A stretch of 64,000 nt of DNA from DAOUAE01 sp034433795 (GTDB taxonomy: Bacteria > Chloroflexota > UBA6077 > FW602-bin22 > DAOUAE01). The translations under genes and the position numbers were made by a program. Positions 1-9,013 of the stretch are shown here, in pieces. Positions within the stretch are counted from its first letter, which is position 1. Each line of letters opens with the position of its first letter. The stretch is taken from the NCBI GenBank assembly GCA_034433795.1, contig DAOUAE010000008.1, forward strand, positions 141,149-205,148, read 5' to 3'. Under the pieces are notes generated by a model, which saw nothing but the letters and a program-made list of their open reading frames with translations, was not told the DNA's origin and did no database searches.

Positions 1-335
1 TCGATCTCCTGCCGGAGACCGGCGCGACGGTCATCGGGCTCGACTGGCGGGTGCCGCTCGACCAGGCCTGGGAGCGGCTGGGCGATGGGGTGGCGGTGCA
101 GGGCAATCTCGACCCGGCGGTCCTGCTGGCGCCTTTCCCCGAGGTGGCCCGCCAGGCCGCCGACGTCCTGGCCCGCGCCGGCGGGCGGCCGGGGCACATT
201 TTCAATCTCGGCCATGGGGTTCTGCCGGAGACGCCGCCGGAGACGGTGGCGCAGCTGGTGGCGTTCGTCCACCAGACCTCGGCCCGGGTCGCCCGGCCCG
301 TCTGCGTCTCCGCGGGAGAGACGCCATGCGCGTAG
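1..335 (+). CDS. hemE: Uroporphyrinogen decarboxylase, C-terminal part (partial)
   Basis: The open frame enters the window from the left (codons from base 3) and ends at a TAG at 333-335. It encodes the last ~110 residues of uroporphyrinogen III decarboxylase, which converts uroporphyrinogen III to coproporphyrinogen III in the cytoplasm. Typical C-terminal family elements are visible: GLDWRVPLDQA, VQGNLDP and the FNLGHGVLPETPPE segment that lines the substrate cleft. The stop overlaps the start of hemY by 10 bases, so the two are translationally coupled in a hemE-hemY-hemH operon. The N-terminus and promoter lie outside the window. Confidence 0.93.
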   Translation, partial: DLLPETGATVIGLDWRVPLDQAWERLGDGVAVQGNLDPAVLLAPFPEVARQAADVLARAGGRPGHIFNLGHGVLPETPPETVAQLVAFVHQTSARVARPVCVSAGETPCA

Positions 336-1729
336 CCATTGTCGGCGGTGGGATCACCGGGCTGAGCGCCGCCTATTTCCTGGTCCGCGCTCGCCAGCAG
401 GGACGCTGGCAGGGGGAGATCGTCCTCCTCGAGCGCGAGCGCCGGCTGGGGGGAAAGGTCTGGACCGAGGAGGAGAATGGCTTCGTGGTCGAGGCCGGGC
501 CGGAGACGCTGGTGGCCACCAAGCCCTGGGGACTGCGGCTCATCCAGGCGCTGGGGCTGGCAGACGAGGTCGTCCAGCCCCTCACCCGCACCGCCGCTCT
601 TCTGGTCGACGGTCGCCTGCATCCCCTGCCTGATGATCTCCTTCGCCTGGCCCCACGCTCGATCTGGCGCCTCTTCCGGGTCTCCTGTCTGCCCTGGTCG
701 GCCAGGCTGCGCCTGGCGCTGGAGCCCTGGATCCCGCCCCGGCGGGACCCGGCCGACGAGTCGGTCGGGGCGTTTCTGCGCCGGCGTCTGGGCCGGGTCT
801 TCGCCGAGCGGGTGGGGGCGCCGCTGCTGGCCGGGGTCTACGCCGCCGACCCCGACACCCTCAGCCTGCAGGCTCTCTATCCGCATCTCCGCGATCTCGA
901 GCGTCAGTACGGCAGCCTGGCCCGGGGCCTGCGGGCCCGGGCGCGGGGGGAGGGCGCGCCGCGTGGATCGCCCTTTGTCTCGCTGCGCCGGGGGCTGGGA
1001 GCCCTCCCCCGGCGCCTGGCGGAGGTCCTGACCGGTGAGGTCCGCCTGCTGGTGGGGCAGACCGTCGTCGCTCTGGCGCCGGCCGGGGACGGCTACCGCC
1101 TGGTCCTGGCCTCGGGCGTGGCGTTGACGGCCGACCGGGTTCTTTTGACCGTCCCGGCGCCGGCGGCGGTGCCGCTGCTCCGGCCGTTCGCCCCGGAGGC
1201 GGCGGCGCTCCTGGCCCGGCAGATCTGGGTCTCGACGGCGGTGGTGACGCTGGCCTTCCCGGCGTCGGCCCTGGGCCGGCCGCTCTGGGGGAGCGGTTTC
1301 CTGGTGCCACGGCGGCCGCCGTTCCCCCTCACCGGCGCCACCTGGTCCTCGGCCAAGTGGCCCGGGCGGGCGCCGGCCGGGTTCGTGCTCCTCCGCGCCT
1401 ACTGCGGCTGGGCTGGCGACCAGGCGATCCTGGAGCGCGACGATGCCGATCTCGTGGCCCTGACCCGGGAGGTGCTGCGGCCCCTTCTGGCCCTCCAGGG
1501 GGAGCCGGTGCGGGTCTGGGTGCACCGCTGGCCGGGGGCGATGCCCCAGTACGCGGTGGGACACCTGGAGTGGCTGGCGGCCCTGGAGCGGGCGCTGGCC
1601 CCCTGGCCGGGGCTGCGGCTGGCCGGGGCTGCCTACCGGGGGCCGGGCCTCGCCGACTGCATTCGGCAGGCCGAGGAGGCCATCGAGGCTCTGGGCCTGT
1701 GGGCCGCCAGCCCGGCGCCGGCCGGCTGA
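326..1729 (+). CDS. hemY: Protoporphyrinogen/coproporphyrinogen oxidase, HemY type
   Basis: A 467-aa FAD-dependent oxidase of the HemY/HemG2 family, which uses oxygen to oxidise protoporphyrinogen IX (or coproporphyrinogen III in the coproporphyrin route). The N-terminus is a Rossmann dinucleotide-binding motif (VAIVGGGITGLSAAY), followed by LLERERRLGGKVWT, typical of flavin amine-oxidase-like proteins. The C-terminus has GLRLAGAAYRGPGLADCIRQ, the usual second FAD-contact segment. The length is normal for the family. It overlaps hemE by 10 bases and is followed 32 bases later by hemH. The hemE/hemY/hemH set resembles the Bacillus hemEHY cluster, so the enzyme could be the coproporphyrinogen oxidase CgoX; the sequence alone does not separate the two. 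Confidence 0.9.
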   Translation: MRVAIVGGGITGLSAAYFLVRARQQGRWQGEIVLLERERRLGGKVWTEEENGFVVEAGPETLVATKPWGLRLIQALGLADEVVQPLTRTAALLVDGRLHPLPDDLLRLAPRSIWRLFRVSCLPWSARLRLALEPWIPPRRDPADESVGAFLRRRLGRVFAERVGAPLLAGVYAADPDTLSLQALYPHLRDLERQYGSLARGLRARARGEGAPRGSPFVSLRRGLGALPRRLAEVLTGEVRLLVGQTVVALAPAGDGYRLVLASGVALTADRVLLTVPAPAAVPLLRPFAPEAAALLARQIWVSTAVVTLAFPASALGRPLWGSGFLVPRRPPFPLTGATWSSAKWPGRAPAGFVLLRAYCGWAGDQAILERDDADLVALTREVLRPLLALQGEPVRVWVHRWPGAMPQYAVGHLEWLAALERALAPWPGLRLAGAAYRGPGLADCIRQAEEAIEALGLWAASPAPAG

Positions 1730-1761
1730 GCCGCGTGGTCATGCTGGTGAAGGAGCGGAGA

Positions 1762-2721
1762 ATGAAACGGATCGGTGTGCTGGTGATGGCCTACGGCAGC
1801 CCGGAGACCCTCGACGATGTCGAGCCCTACTTCACCCACATCCGGGGGGGGCGCCGCCCCTCGCCGGCCCAGGTCGAGGCGCTCCGGGAGCGCTACCGCC
1901 GCATCGGCGGACGGTCGCCGCTTGGGGCGATCACCCAGGCCCAGGCCGCCGGTCTGGCCCGGGCCCTGGCCACGGCCCGGCCCGAAACGGCCTTCCAGGT
2001 CGAGGTGGGGATGAAGCACTGGCATCCCTTCATCGCCGAGGCCGTCGGTCAGCTGCTGGCCGCCGGCATCACCGGCCTGGTCGGGATCGTGATGGCCCCG
2101 CACTACTCGCGCCTGAGCATCGAGACCTACCACCAGGCGGTCCGGCAGGCGCTGGCGGCCGCCGGTCGGGCCGATCTCCCGGTCGCCCTGGTCGAGCGCT
2201 GGGGGACGCATCCGCTATTCATCCGGCTGGTGGCCCGACGGGTGGCCGAGGCGCTCCAGGGGTGGGACGCGCGCCGGACGGCGGTGGTCTTCACCGCCCA
2301 CAGCCTGCCGGCCCGGATCCGGGCCGATTTCGACCCCTACGAGCGCGAGCTCCTCACCTCGGCGGCCCTGGTGGCCACCGCCCTGGGGCTGCCCGACTGG
2401 CGCCTGGCCTACCAGAGCGCCAGTCACACCGGCGAGCCGTGGCTGGGTCCGGATATTCTGGAGGTGCTGGACCTGCTGGCGGCCAGCGGAACGGTGCGCC
2501 AGGTGGTGGTCTGCCCCGTCGGCTTTGTGGCCGACCACCTCGAGGTGCTGTACGATATCGACATCGAGGCCCAGGCGCGCGCGACCGACCTGGGGCTGGC
2601 CCTGCGCCGCACCCGGTCGCTCAACGACGACCCTCTTCTCATCGCCGCGTTGACCGATCTGGTGCTACAGGCCGCCGACCGCCTGCCAGCGACCGGGCGG
2701 ACCGCGACGGCGGCCTCCTGA
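1762..2721 (+). CDS. hemH: Ferrochelatase
   Basis: A 319-aa class I ferrochelatase that inserts Fe2+ into proto- or coproporphyrin. Visible hallmarks are the N-terminal VLVMAYGSPETLDD, the central MKHWHPFI and APHYSRLS region, the metal/porphyrin-site histidine in FTAHSLP, and the glutamate in VVCPVGFVADHLEVLYD. The frame is open further upstream, but AGGAG six bases before ATG 1762 and the family alignment fix this start. It is the third gene of the haem operon. It converges on the response-regulator gene with only 18 bases between the stops and no evident terminator. It may be the coproporphyrin ferrochelatase CpfC if hemY acts as CgoX. Confidence 0.93.
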   Translation: MKRIGVLVMAYGSPETLDDVEPYFTHIRGGRRPSPAQVEALRERYRRIGGRSPLGAITQAQAAGLARALATARPETAFQVEVGMKHWHPFIAEAVGQLLAAGITGLVGIVMAPHYSRLSIETYHQAVRQALAAAGRADLPVALVERWGTHPLFIRLVARRVAEALQGWDARRTAVVFTAHSLPARIRADFDPYERELLTSAALVATALGLPDWRLAYQSASHTGEPWLGPDILEVLDLLAASGTVRQVVVCPVGFVADHLEVLYDIDIEAQARATDLGLALRRTRSLNDDPLLIAALTDLVLQAADRLPATGRTATAAS

Positions 2722-2739
2722 GCGCCGGGCTCGGGAGGC

Positions 2740-3435
2740 TTAGGAAGACGGCGGGACCAGCCCGTGCTTGAGGGCGTAGGCCACGACCTGGGCGCGGTTC
2801 TGGAGATGCAGTTTCCCCAGGATGTTCTTGAGGTGGTACTTGACCGTGTTTTCGCTGACCACCAGCCGCCGGGCGATCTCTTTATTGGTGGCCCCCTGGA
2901 CCAGGAGTTCCAGGACCTCCCGCTCGCGGGCCGTCAGCGGCTCGACGAGGTCCTCGGCCGGCGCCGGCCGGGCTGAGGAGCGGGCGGGGGCCGGCGAGGG
3001 CGGCGTGGTCTTCGTCGGCTGAGAGCGCTCCTGCAGGATACGCAGGGCCAGGTGTGGGGTCAGCGCCGCCTCCCCCCGGGCCGCCGCCTCGACCAGCGTG
3101 GCGACGGTCTCGGGCGGGTCGCTTTTGAGCAGATACCCCTGGGCGCCGGACTTCACCGCCTCGAAGAGATCCTCTTCCTCTTCGGAGGCGGTGAGGATCA
3201 CCACCGGTAGCTCCGGGAATTCGGCCTTGAGGAGGCGGGTCGCCGCCAGGCCGTCCAGCCCCGGCATCCGCAGGTCCATCAGCACGACGTCCGGCCGGGT
3301 CTGGCGGACCAGGTCGCGGGCGGCCGCCCCATCGTCGGCCTCCCCCACCACCTGGAACCCCCGGCGCTCCAGCAGGGCCCGCAGACCGGCCCGAAAGAGG
3401 CGATGGTCATCGACCAGCACAACGCGAATGGTCAT
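2740..3435 (-). CDS. NarL/LuxR-family response regulator
   Basis: A 231-aa two-component response regulator. Residues 1-120 form a receiver domain with the phosphoacceptor Asp in VVLMDLRMPG and the switch residues in PVVILTASEEEED. A Pro/Thr/Ala-rich linker (about 137-160) leads to a C-terminal LuxR helix-turn-helix with LTAREREVLELLVQG and NKEIARRLVVSENTVK. It should bind DNA as a phosphorylated dimer. Its start overlaps the stop of the upstream histidine kinase by four bases (ATGA), so the two form a cognate pair. The linker is longer than in most NarL proteins. The regulon cannot be deduced from the window. Confidence 0.93.
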   Translation of the reverse strand: MTIRVVLVDDHRLFRAGLRALLERRGFQVVGEADDGAAARDLVRQTRPDVVLMDLRMPGLDGLAATRLLKAEFPELPVVILTASEEEEDLFEAVKSGAQGYLLKSDPPETVATLVEAAARGEAALTPHLALRILQERSQPTKTTPPSPAPARSSARPAPAEDLVEPLTAREREVLELLVQGATNKEIARRLVVSENTVKYHLKNILGKLHLQNRAQVVAYALKHGLVPPSS

Positions 3436-4865
3436 CGTTCACGCTCCTGGAGCCCGGGCTGCCCGTTCGCCAGCGGCAGCGTCACGGTGACGCATGTGCC
3501 CCGTCCCGGCGCGCTCTCGATCCGCAGCCGGCCGCCGACGCTCTCGGCCCGCTCGCGCATCGTGGCCAGCCCGAAGTGGAGATCGCCCGCCAGAAGGCAG
3601 GGATCGAAGCCCCGGCCGTCGTCCACCACCTGGCACTGGAGCGCTCCCTGGGCGTCCCCGGTCAGGGTCGCCAGCCGCAGCCAGACCTGGCGGGCCCGGG
3701 CGTGCTTGCGGACGTTGGTCAGGGCCTCCTGGATGATACGCAGGAGCTGCACCTCGGCTGCCGGGCTCAGACGGGCGGTGGCCACCGTCGGGCTGGCTTC
3801 CAGGTGCACGGTCAGCCCCGTCTGGCGCTGGTAGCGGTCGAGGTACTGGCGCAGGGTGTTGAGAAGGTCGCGTTCGGTGCCGAGCCGGCTGCGCAGCCCC
3901 AGGATGGCCTCGCGGACGTCGGCGTAGGCCTCGCCGGCGGCGGTCTCGATCTGGGCCAGGAGATCTTTCAGAGCCGTGGTCTCCCCCTGCGCCGCTGCCT
4001 CCCGGGCGGCCGCCACCTGGAGGCGGATGAACCCCAGCACCTGGACCAGGCTGTCGTGCAGTTCGCGGGCGATCCGCTCGCGCTCCTGAAGTGTCGCCAG
4101 GACCTGGACCTCGGCGTGGAGGCGGGCGTTCTCGATGGCGACGGCGGCCAGGGCGGCGAAGAGCCGCAGCACCTCCTCATCGGCCTCGTCGAACGGCTGG
4201 ACCTGCCCCTGGCTCATTTTATCGGTCAGGTAGAGGTTGCCGATGGGTCGTCCCTGGACCAGAATCGGCACGCCCAGGAAGGTGGTCATCGGCGGGTGTC
4301 CGGGCGGGAAGCCGACCGACCGTGGGTCGCGGGCGATGTCGTCCACCCGGATCGGCCGGCCCTCCTGCAGGACCGCTCCCAGCAGTCCCCGTCCCTTCGG
4401 CGGGTCGCCCAGCCGCTGCCGTTCCTCGGGGGAGAGGCCGGAGACCAGGAACCGGACGACCTGCCCGCGCTCATCGAACAGAGCCAGAGCACCGTAGCGG
4501 GCGCCGACCAGATCGCGGGCGGTGTCGGTGATCTTCTGGAGAAGCGCCTCCAGGTCGAGCGTGCTGACCACCGCCAGCCCGGCCTCGTGCAGGGCCCGTA
4601 ACTGGGCCGCCTGCCGGGCGGCGGTGGCGTGCAGCCGCGCCAGCTCCTGCTGGCGCACGAGCAGCTGGCCTTCCACCCGCTCGATATGGTCGAAGACCAT
4701 CTGCGAGAAAGCCCAGACGCCGGCGGTCACCACCAGCACCACCGCCAGGTAGCCCGGCCAGGGGTGCAGGACCTGAGGCCAGGGGAGGTGGCGCACCGCG
4801 TCGATGAGGAGGAGAAAGACCAGGGGGACGACGACCGTGATCCACCGCAGCCGGCGCAGGTCCAC
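3432..4865 (-). CDS. Membrane-anchored GAF sensor histidine kinase (NarX/DesK class)
   Basis: A 477-aa kinase partner of the NarL-type regulator. Two hydrophobic segments in the first ~65 residues anchor it, followed by a coiled stretch. A GAF domain covers roughly residues 95-245. A HisKA_3 dimerisation domain follows, with the phosphoacceptor His in ERERIARELHDSLVQVLGF, then a HATPase_c domain with EALTNVRKHA and VDDGRGFDP. GTG 4865 is preferred because GGAGAGG lies seven bases upstream; an in-frame GTG at 4874 is possible but poorly spaced. An extended -10 site at 4888-4893 suggests the pair has its own promoter inside the end of the CoA-transferase gene. The ligand sensed is unknown. Confidence 0.9.
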   Translation of the reverse strand: MDLRRLRWITVVVPLVFLLLIDAVRHLPWPQVLHPWPGYLAVVLVVTAGVWAFSQMVFDHIERVEGQLLVRQQELARLHATAARQAAQLRALHEAGLAVVSTLDLEALLQKITDTARDLVGARYGALALFDERGQVVRFLVSGLSPEERQRLGDPPKGRGLLGAVLQEGRPIRVDDIARDPRSVGFPPGHPPMTTFLGVPILVQGRPIGNLYLTDKMSQGQVQPFDEADEEVLRLFAALAAVAIENARLHAEVQVLATLQERERIARELHDSLVQVLGFIRLQVAAAREAAAQGETTALKDLLAQIETAAGEAYADVREAILGLRSRLGTERDLLNTLRQYLDRYQRQTGLTVHLEASPTVATARLSPAAEVQLLRIIQEALTNVRKHARARQVWLRLATLTGDAQGALQCQVVDDGRGFDPCLLAGDLHFGLATMRERAESVGGRLRIESAPGRGTCVTVTLPLANGQPGLQERER

Positions 4866-4887
4866 CGATAACACCTCTCCGGCGGCA

Positions 4888-4896
4888 ATTGTAGCA
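4888..4896 (-). promoter_or_regulatory. Extended -10 promoter candidate for the kinase/regulator pair
   Basis: On the minus strand the sequence reads TGCTACAAT, an extended -10 element (TGn then TACAAT). No good -35 is seen 17 bases upstream. It would start transcription near 4881, just before the preferred GTG at 4865. Confidence 0.4.
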
Positions 4897-4901
4897 CAGA
4901 C

Positions 4902-6200
4902 TCACAGACCGAGGTATCGGCGGGCGAAATCCCGCAGCTCCGGTCGGAAATCGGGATGAGCCAGATCGATCAACCGCGCCGCCCGTTCGCGCAGGCTCAG
5001 CCCGTGGAGGTTGGCGACGCCGTACTCGGTCACCACGTAGTGGACGTGGGCCCGGCTGGTGGTGACCCCCGCGCCAGGCGGCAGAACCGGGACGATGCGC
5101 GAGACGGTGCCGTTGACAGCGGTCGAGCGCAGGGCGATGATCGGCTTGCCGCCGGGGGCCAGGGCGGCCCCGCGCAGAAAGTCCATCTGCCCGCCGACCC
5201 CACTGTACAGGCGCAGACCGATGGACTCGGCGCAGACCTGGCCGGTCAGGTCGATCTGCAGGGCCGAGTTGATAGCCGTCATCTTGGACTGCTGCCGGAT
5301 GATCCGGGTGTCGTTGGTGTACTCGACCGGATGCATCTCGACCCCGGGATTATCGTGGACGAACGCGTAGAGCCGCGGGCTGCCCATCAGGAAGGTCGCC
5401 ACGATCTTCCGGGGATGCAGGGTCTTGCGGGCGCCGGTGATGACGCCCGCCTCGACCAGGTCGAGGACGCCGTCCGAAAACATTTCGGTGTGGATGCCGA
5501 GATCCGCTTTGGACCGCAGGGCGGCCAGGACGGCGTTGGGGATGGCGCCGATGCCGATCTGAATGGTGGCGCCGTCTTCGACGAGATCGGCGACGTGCTG
5601 GGCGATCTGCTGGGCCACGGCGTCGGGGGGCTCGGGACGCACGGTCAGCGGCGGGTCGTTGACCGAAACCAGGTAGTCGATCTGGCTGAGGTGCAGGAAA
5701 CTGTCGCCCAGGGTCCGGGGCATCAGCGGGTTGATCTGGGCGATGACGATCCGGGCCGACTCGGCTGCGGCCTTGGCGCAGTCCACCGAGAGGCCAAGCG
5801 AACAGTAGCCGTGCGCGTCAGGGACCGAGAGATGGAGGAGCGCCACATCGAGGGAGAGATGCCCGCTGCGGAAGAGGTGGGGGATGTCCGAGAGGAAGAT
5901 CGGGGTGTAGTCGGCGCGACCGGCGTTGACCGCCTCGCGGACGTTGGCGCCGATGAAGAGCGCCCGGTGACGAGCGTGTCCGCTGAACTCCGGGGCAACA
6001 TAAGGGGCCGGTCCTTCGGTGTGGATGTGGACGATCTCGACATCGCGCAGATCGAGCAGGCGCTTGGTCAGCGCCTCAACCAGGGTGACGGGCGTGGCAC
6101 AGCCGCCCTGGAGGAAGACCCGGTGGCCGGACTCGACGACCTGGACCGCCTCCTCGGGCGTGACCCAGCGGGGAACCCGTTGCCGACGTTGGTGTGTCAT
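4902..6200 (-). CDS. Acetyl-CoA hydrolase / 4-hydroxybutyrate CoA-transferase family protein
   Basis: A 432-aa member of the acetyl-CoA hydrolase/transferase family, which moves CoA between acyl-CoA and a carboxylate through a glutamyl-CoA intermediate. The N-terminal half carries GCATPVTLVEAL. The C-terminal half carries QVCAESIGLRLYSGVGGQMD and the GGKPIIALRST segment typical of Cat/AbfT-like enzymes, and the protein ends in VTEYGVANLHGLSLRERAARL. The length is normal. AAGGAGGG lies about a dozen bases before ATG 6200. Substrates cannot be assigned; 4-hydroxybutyrate, butyrate and acetate/succinate are all possible. It sits between the P-type ATPase and the two-component genes on the same strand. 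Confidence 0.85.
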   Translation of the reverse strand: MTHQRRQRVPRWVTPEEAVQVVESGHRVFLQGGCATPVTLVEALTKRLLDLRDVEIVHIHTEGPAPYVAPEFSGHARHRALFIGANVREAVNAGRADYTPIFLSDIPHLFRSGHLSLDVALLHLSVPDAHGYCSLGLSVDCAKAAAESARIVIAQINPLMPRTLGDSFLHLSQIDYLVSVNDPPLTVRPEPPDAVAQQIAQHVADLVEDGATIQIGIGAIPNAVLAALRSKADLGIHTEMFSDGVLDLVEAGVITGARKTLHPRKIVATFLMGSPRLYAFVHDNPGVEMHPVEYTNDTRIIRQQSKMTAINSALQIDLTGQVCAESIGLRLYSGVGGQMDFLRGAALAPGGKPIIALRSTAVNGTVSRIVPVLPPGAGVTTSRAHVHYVVTEYGVANLHGLSLRERAARLIDLAHPDFRPELRDFARRYLGL

Positions 6201-6268
6201 CAGGCGAGAATCCCTCCTTACCCATCTTAGTCAGCGCAGCCCGGGCGGCAGACAGCGTCCCGGCGATT

Positions 6269-8995
6269 TTAGACCGCCGCCCGCCGTCCCCGCCCGGCGA
6301 TCATCTTGCGCCACTCGGCGCCGATCAGGGGCAGCAGCGCCAGGGCCCCAACCAGCCCCCAGTCGCCCGGCCCCAGCGGGGTGGTTCGGAAGGCGGCCTG
6401 GAGAGGGGGCAGATAGATGACTGTCACACACAGCAGCCCCGAGACCACCGTGGCCGCAAGCAAGGGACGGTTGCGCAGAGCCCCGAGGCGGTGGAGTGGC
6501 TGCTGGAACGACCGGGCGGCGTGGGCCCGCAGTACTTCGGCGGCGACGAGGGTGGCGAAGGCCAGGGTCTGGGCCCGCGGGAGCGGCTCGTCGCCACCCA
6601 GGCGAAGGCCGACGGCGAAGGCGGTGAGCGTCACCGTGGCGATGAGCAGCGCCTGGCTCCCGATAAGAAGCCAGTGCCATCGGGTCAAGAGCGGCTCACC
6701 TGGCGGCCGTGGCGGCCGCTTCATCACGTCCTCCTCCGGCGGCTCCAGGCCGAGCGCCAGCGCCGGGAAACTATCGGTCAGCAGGTTCACCCAGAGGATA
6801 TGGGTCGGCGGCAGCGGCAGCGGCAGCGCTATCAGGACCGCCAGCCCGACCACGACGATCTCGGCCAGATTGGTCGAAAGAAGGTACGTCACGAACTTCC
6901 GCAGGTTGTCGTAGATCACCCGTCCCTCGGCGATAGCGGCGACGATGGTGGCGTAGTTATCGTCCAGCAGGACCATATCGGCCGCCTCTTTGGCGACATC
7001 GGTTCCGCGCAGGCCCATCGCCACCCCCACATCGGCGCGCTGCAGGGCGGGAGCGTCGTTGACGCCGTCGCCGGTCATCGCCACAACATGCCCCCGCGCC
7101 TGCAGGGCCTCGACCACCCGGACTTTATGGATGGGAGTGACGCGGGCGCAGATATCGACCTCTGCGATAATGGCCGTCAACTGGGCCTGGTCGAGACGGT
7201 CGAGCTCGGCGCCGGTGAGGATACGACCCCCGGGCCGCAATAGACCGATCTGGCGGGCGATGGCCCGGGCGGTTCGGGGAGAGTCGCCGGTGATCATGAG
7301 CGTTCGGATACCGGCCTGCCGGGCGGTGGCCAGGGCGGGGGCGATCTCCGGGCGCGGCGGGTCGTGCAGGCCAACGAGCCCCAGAAACACCAGCCCTTGT
7401 TCCAGCGACGCGGGGGGCTGCGCGGCCAGGGCCGGCGGACCCTCACGATAGGCCGCTGCCAGCACCCGCATCCCGGCGTCGGCCAGCTGAGCGTTGGCCG
7501 TGAGCACAGTGTGACGCCAGACATCGGTTAAGGGGACCGGCCCGGCGGGGGTGAGGATCGCCTGACAGTGGCCGAGGACGACCTCCGGGGCTCCCTTCAT
7601 GAAGATCAGCGTCGTCCCTGGCCCACGGTGGACGGTGGTCAGGCGCTTGCGCTCGGCGATAAAAGGCACTTCGGCGATCCGTGGATACTGGCGCTCGAGG
7701 TCCGGTCGGTGATAACCGGCCTTGGCCCCCAGGACCAGGAGAGCGCCGTCGGTCGCGTTGCCGACGATCCGGTAGGTTGGCCGTGGCCCGACCTGTCCGC
7801 TGATCTCCAGGAAGGCGTCGTTGGCCAGGACCACGCTCAGCAGCAGCCAGGGCAGCACCGGATCGGTGCGCGGATCGACCGGGCGGTCGTCGGCGCGGAA
7901 GTCGCCGACCGGCTCGGTCCCCTGGCCGCTGACGGTTGTGATCTGATGGCTGGTCCAGAGACGGACCGCCACCATCTCGCCCCGCGTCAGCGTCCCGGTT
8001 TTATCGGTGGCGATGACGGTGACCGAGCCCAGGGCCTCGACCGCCGCCAGGCGGCGGACCAGGGCCCGGCGGCGGGCCATCCGCAGCAACCCGACCGCCA
8101 GCACCACGGTCACCACCGCCGGTAGCCCCTCGGGGACGGCCGCCACCGCCAGGGTGATAGCCACCAGCGCGGCCTCGCCCAGCCCGCGCCCCTGGAGCAG
8201 GCCGGCGACAGCCAGAGCGGCGGCGATGGCCACCGTCGCCCCGGCCAGGACTCGGGCCAGACCGGTCAGCCGCCGCTCCAGGGGCGTCACCTGTTCCTCA
8301 TAGCGCTGGAGCAGCTCGGCGATCTCGCCCAGAGCCGTGCTCCGGCCGGTCGCGTAGACGATCCCGCGCCCCCGACCGGCCATGACGACCGTGCCCAGAA
8401 AGACCATGTTGACCCGGTCCCCTAACGGTGCGTCTGGATCGAGGATCGTCTCGGCCCGCTTGGTGACCGGAAGCGACTCCCCGGTCAGCGGGGACTCGTC
8501 GACCTCGAGGTTCACCGCCTCGACCAGGCGCATATCGGCGGGAACCGCATCGCCGGCCTCCAGCATCACGAGGTCGCCCGGCACCAGATTCTCGGCCGCG
8601 ATCTCGCGGAGCTGCCCCGCGCGGATGACCCGAGCCTTCCGGCTGACCAGACGGCGGAGAGCCCGGACCGCCCGCTCGGCCCGCCACTCGTACGCGACCC
8701 CGATGGCCGCGTTGAGGACCACAATGGCCAGGATCACCACGGCGTCCAGGACCTCGCCCACGATCAGGGCCAGGAGCGTCGCCGCGCCCAGTAACAGGAT
8801 CAGCGGGCTGGCAAACTGCTGGAAGAGCAGCTGCCAGAACGTCGGCCCCGGTTGCTCGGGCAGGGTGTTGGGGCCGTGGCGAGCCAGTCGCCGGCGGGCC
8901 TCGTCCTCGCTGAGACCGGTTCGGAGATCGGTCTGCAGAATCTGGGCGAGGTCAGCCGGCGACAGCGCGTGGGCGGTCGGGGCCGTCATCGGCAC
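6269..8995 (-). CDS. P-type Ca2+-transporting ATPase (P2A type)
   Basis: A 908-aa cation pump of the SERCA/PMR1-like class, which couples ATP hydrolysis to export of Ca2+ (possibly Mn2+). The order is: N-terminal cation-ATPase domain (HALSPADLAQILQTDLRTG), actuator domain with LTGESLPV, M4 motif VAAVPEGLPAVV, phosphorylation site DKTGTLT, and hinge MTGDGVNDAPAL. The C-terminal membrane domain has NLLTDSFPALALGLEP. All catalytic motifs are intact. The VPEGLP site and the C-terminal NLLTDSFPA favour P2A over heavy-metal P1B, and there is no CPx motif. The start is GTG 8995; an ATG two codons later is equally possible. Confidence 0.9.
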   Translation of the reverse strand: MPMTAPTAHALSPADLAQILQTDLRTGLSEDEARRRLARHGPNTLPEQPGPTFWQLLFQQFASPLILLLGAATLLALIVGEVLDAVVILAIVVLNAAIGVAYEWRAERAVRALRRLVSRKARVIRAGQLREIAAENLVPGDLVMLEAGDAVPADMRLVEAVNLEVDESPLTGESLPVTKRAETILDPDAPLGDRVNMVFLGTVVMAGRGRGIVYATGRSTALGEIAELLQRYEEQVTPLERRLTGLARVLAGATVAIAAALAVAGLLQGRGLGEAALVAITLAVAAVPEGLPAVVTVVLAVGLLRMARRRALVRRLAAVEALGSVTVIATDKTGTLTRGEMVAVRLWTSHQITTVSGQGTEPVGDFRADDRPVDPRTDPVLPWLLLSVVLANDAFLEISGQVGPRPTYRIVGNATDGALLVLGAKAGYHRPDLERQYPRIAEVPFIAERKRLTTVHRGPGTTLIFMKGAPEVVLGHCQAILTPAGPVPLTDVWRHTVLTANAQLADAGMRVLAAAYREGPPALAAQPPASLEQGLVFLGLVGLHDPPRPEIAPALATARQAGIRTLMITGDSPRTARAIARQIGLLRPGGRILTGAELDRLDQAQLTAIIAEVDICARVTPIHKVRVVEALQARGHVVAMTGDGVNDAPALQRADVGVAMGLRGTDVAKEAADMVLLDDNYATIVAAIAEGRVIYDNLRKFVTYLLSTNLAEIVVVGLAVLIALPLPLPPTHILWVNLLTDSFPALALGLEPPEEDVMKRPPRPPGEPLLTRWHWLLIGSQALLIATVTLTAFAVGLRLGGDEPLPRAQTLAFATLVAAEVLRAHAARSFQQPLHRLGALRNRPLLAATVVSGLLCVTVIYLPPLQAAFRTTPLGPGDWGLVGALALLPLIGAEWRKMIAGRGRRAAV

Positions 8996-9013
8996 CGGCG
9001 GACGGGCCAGAGG

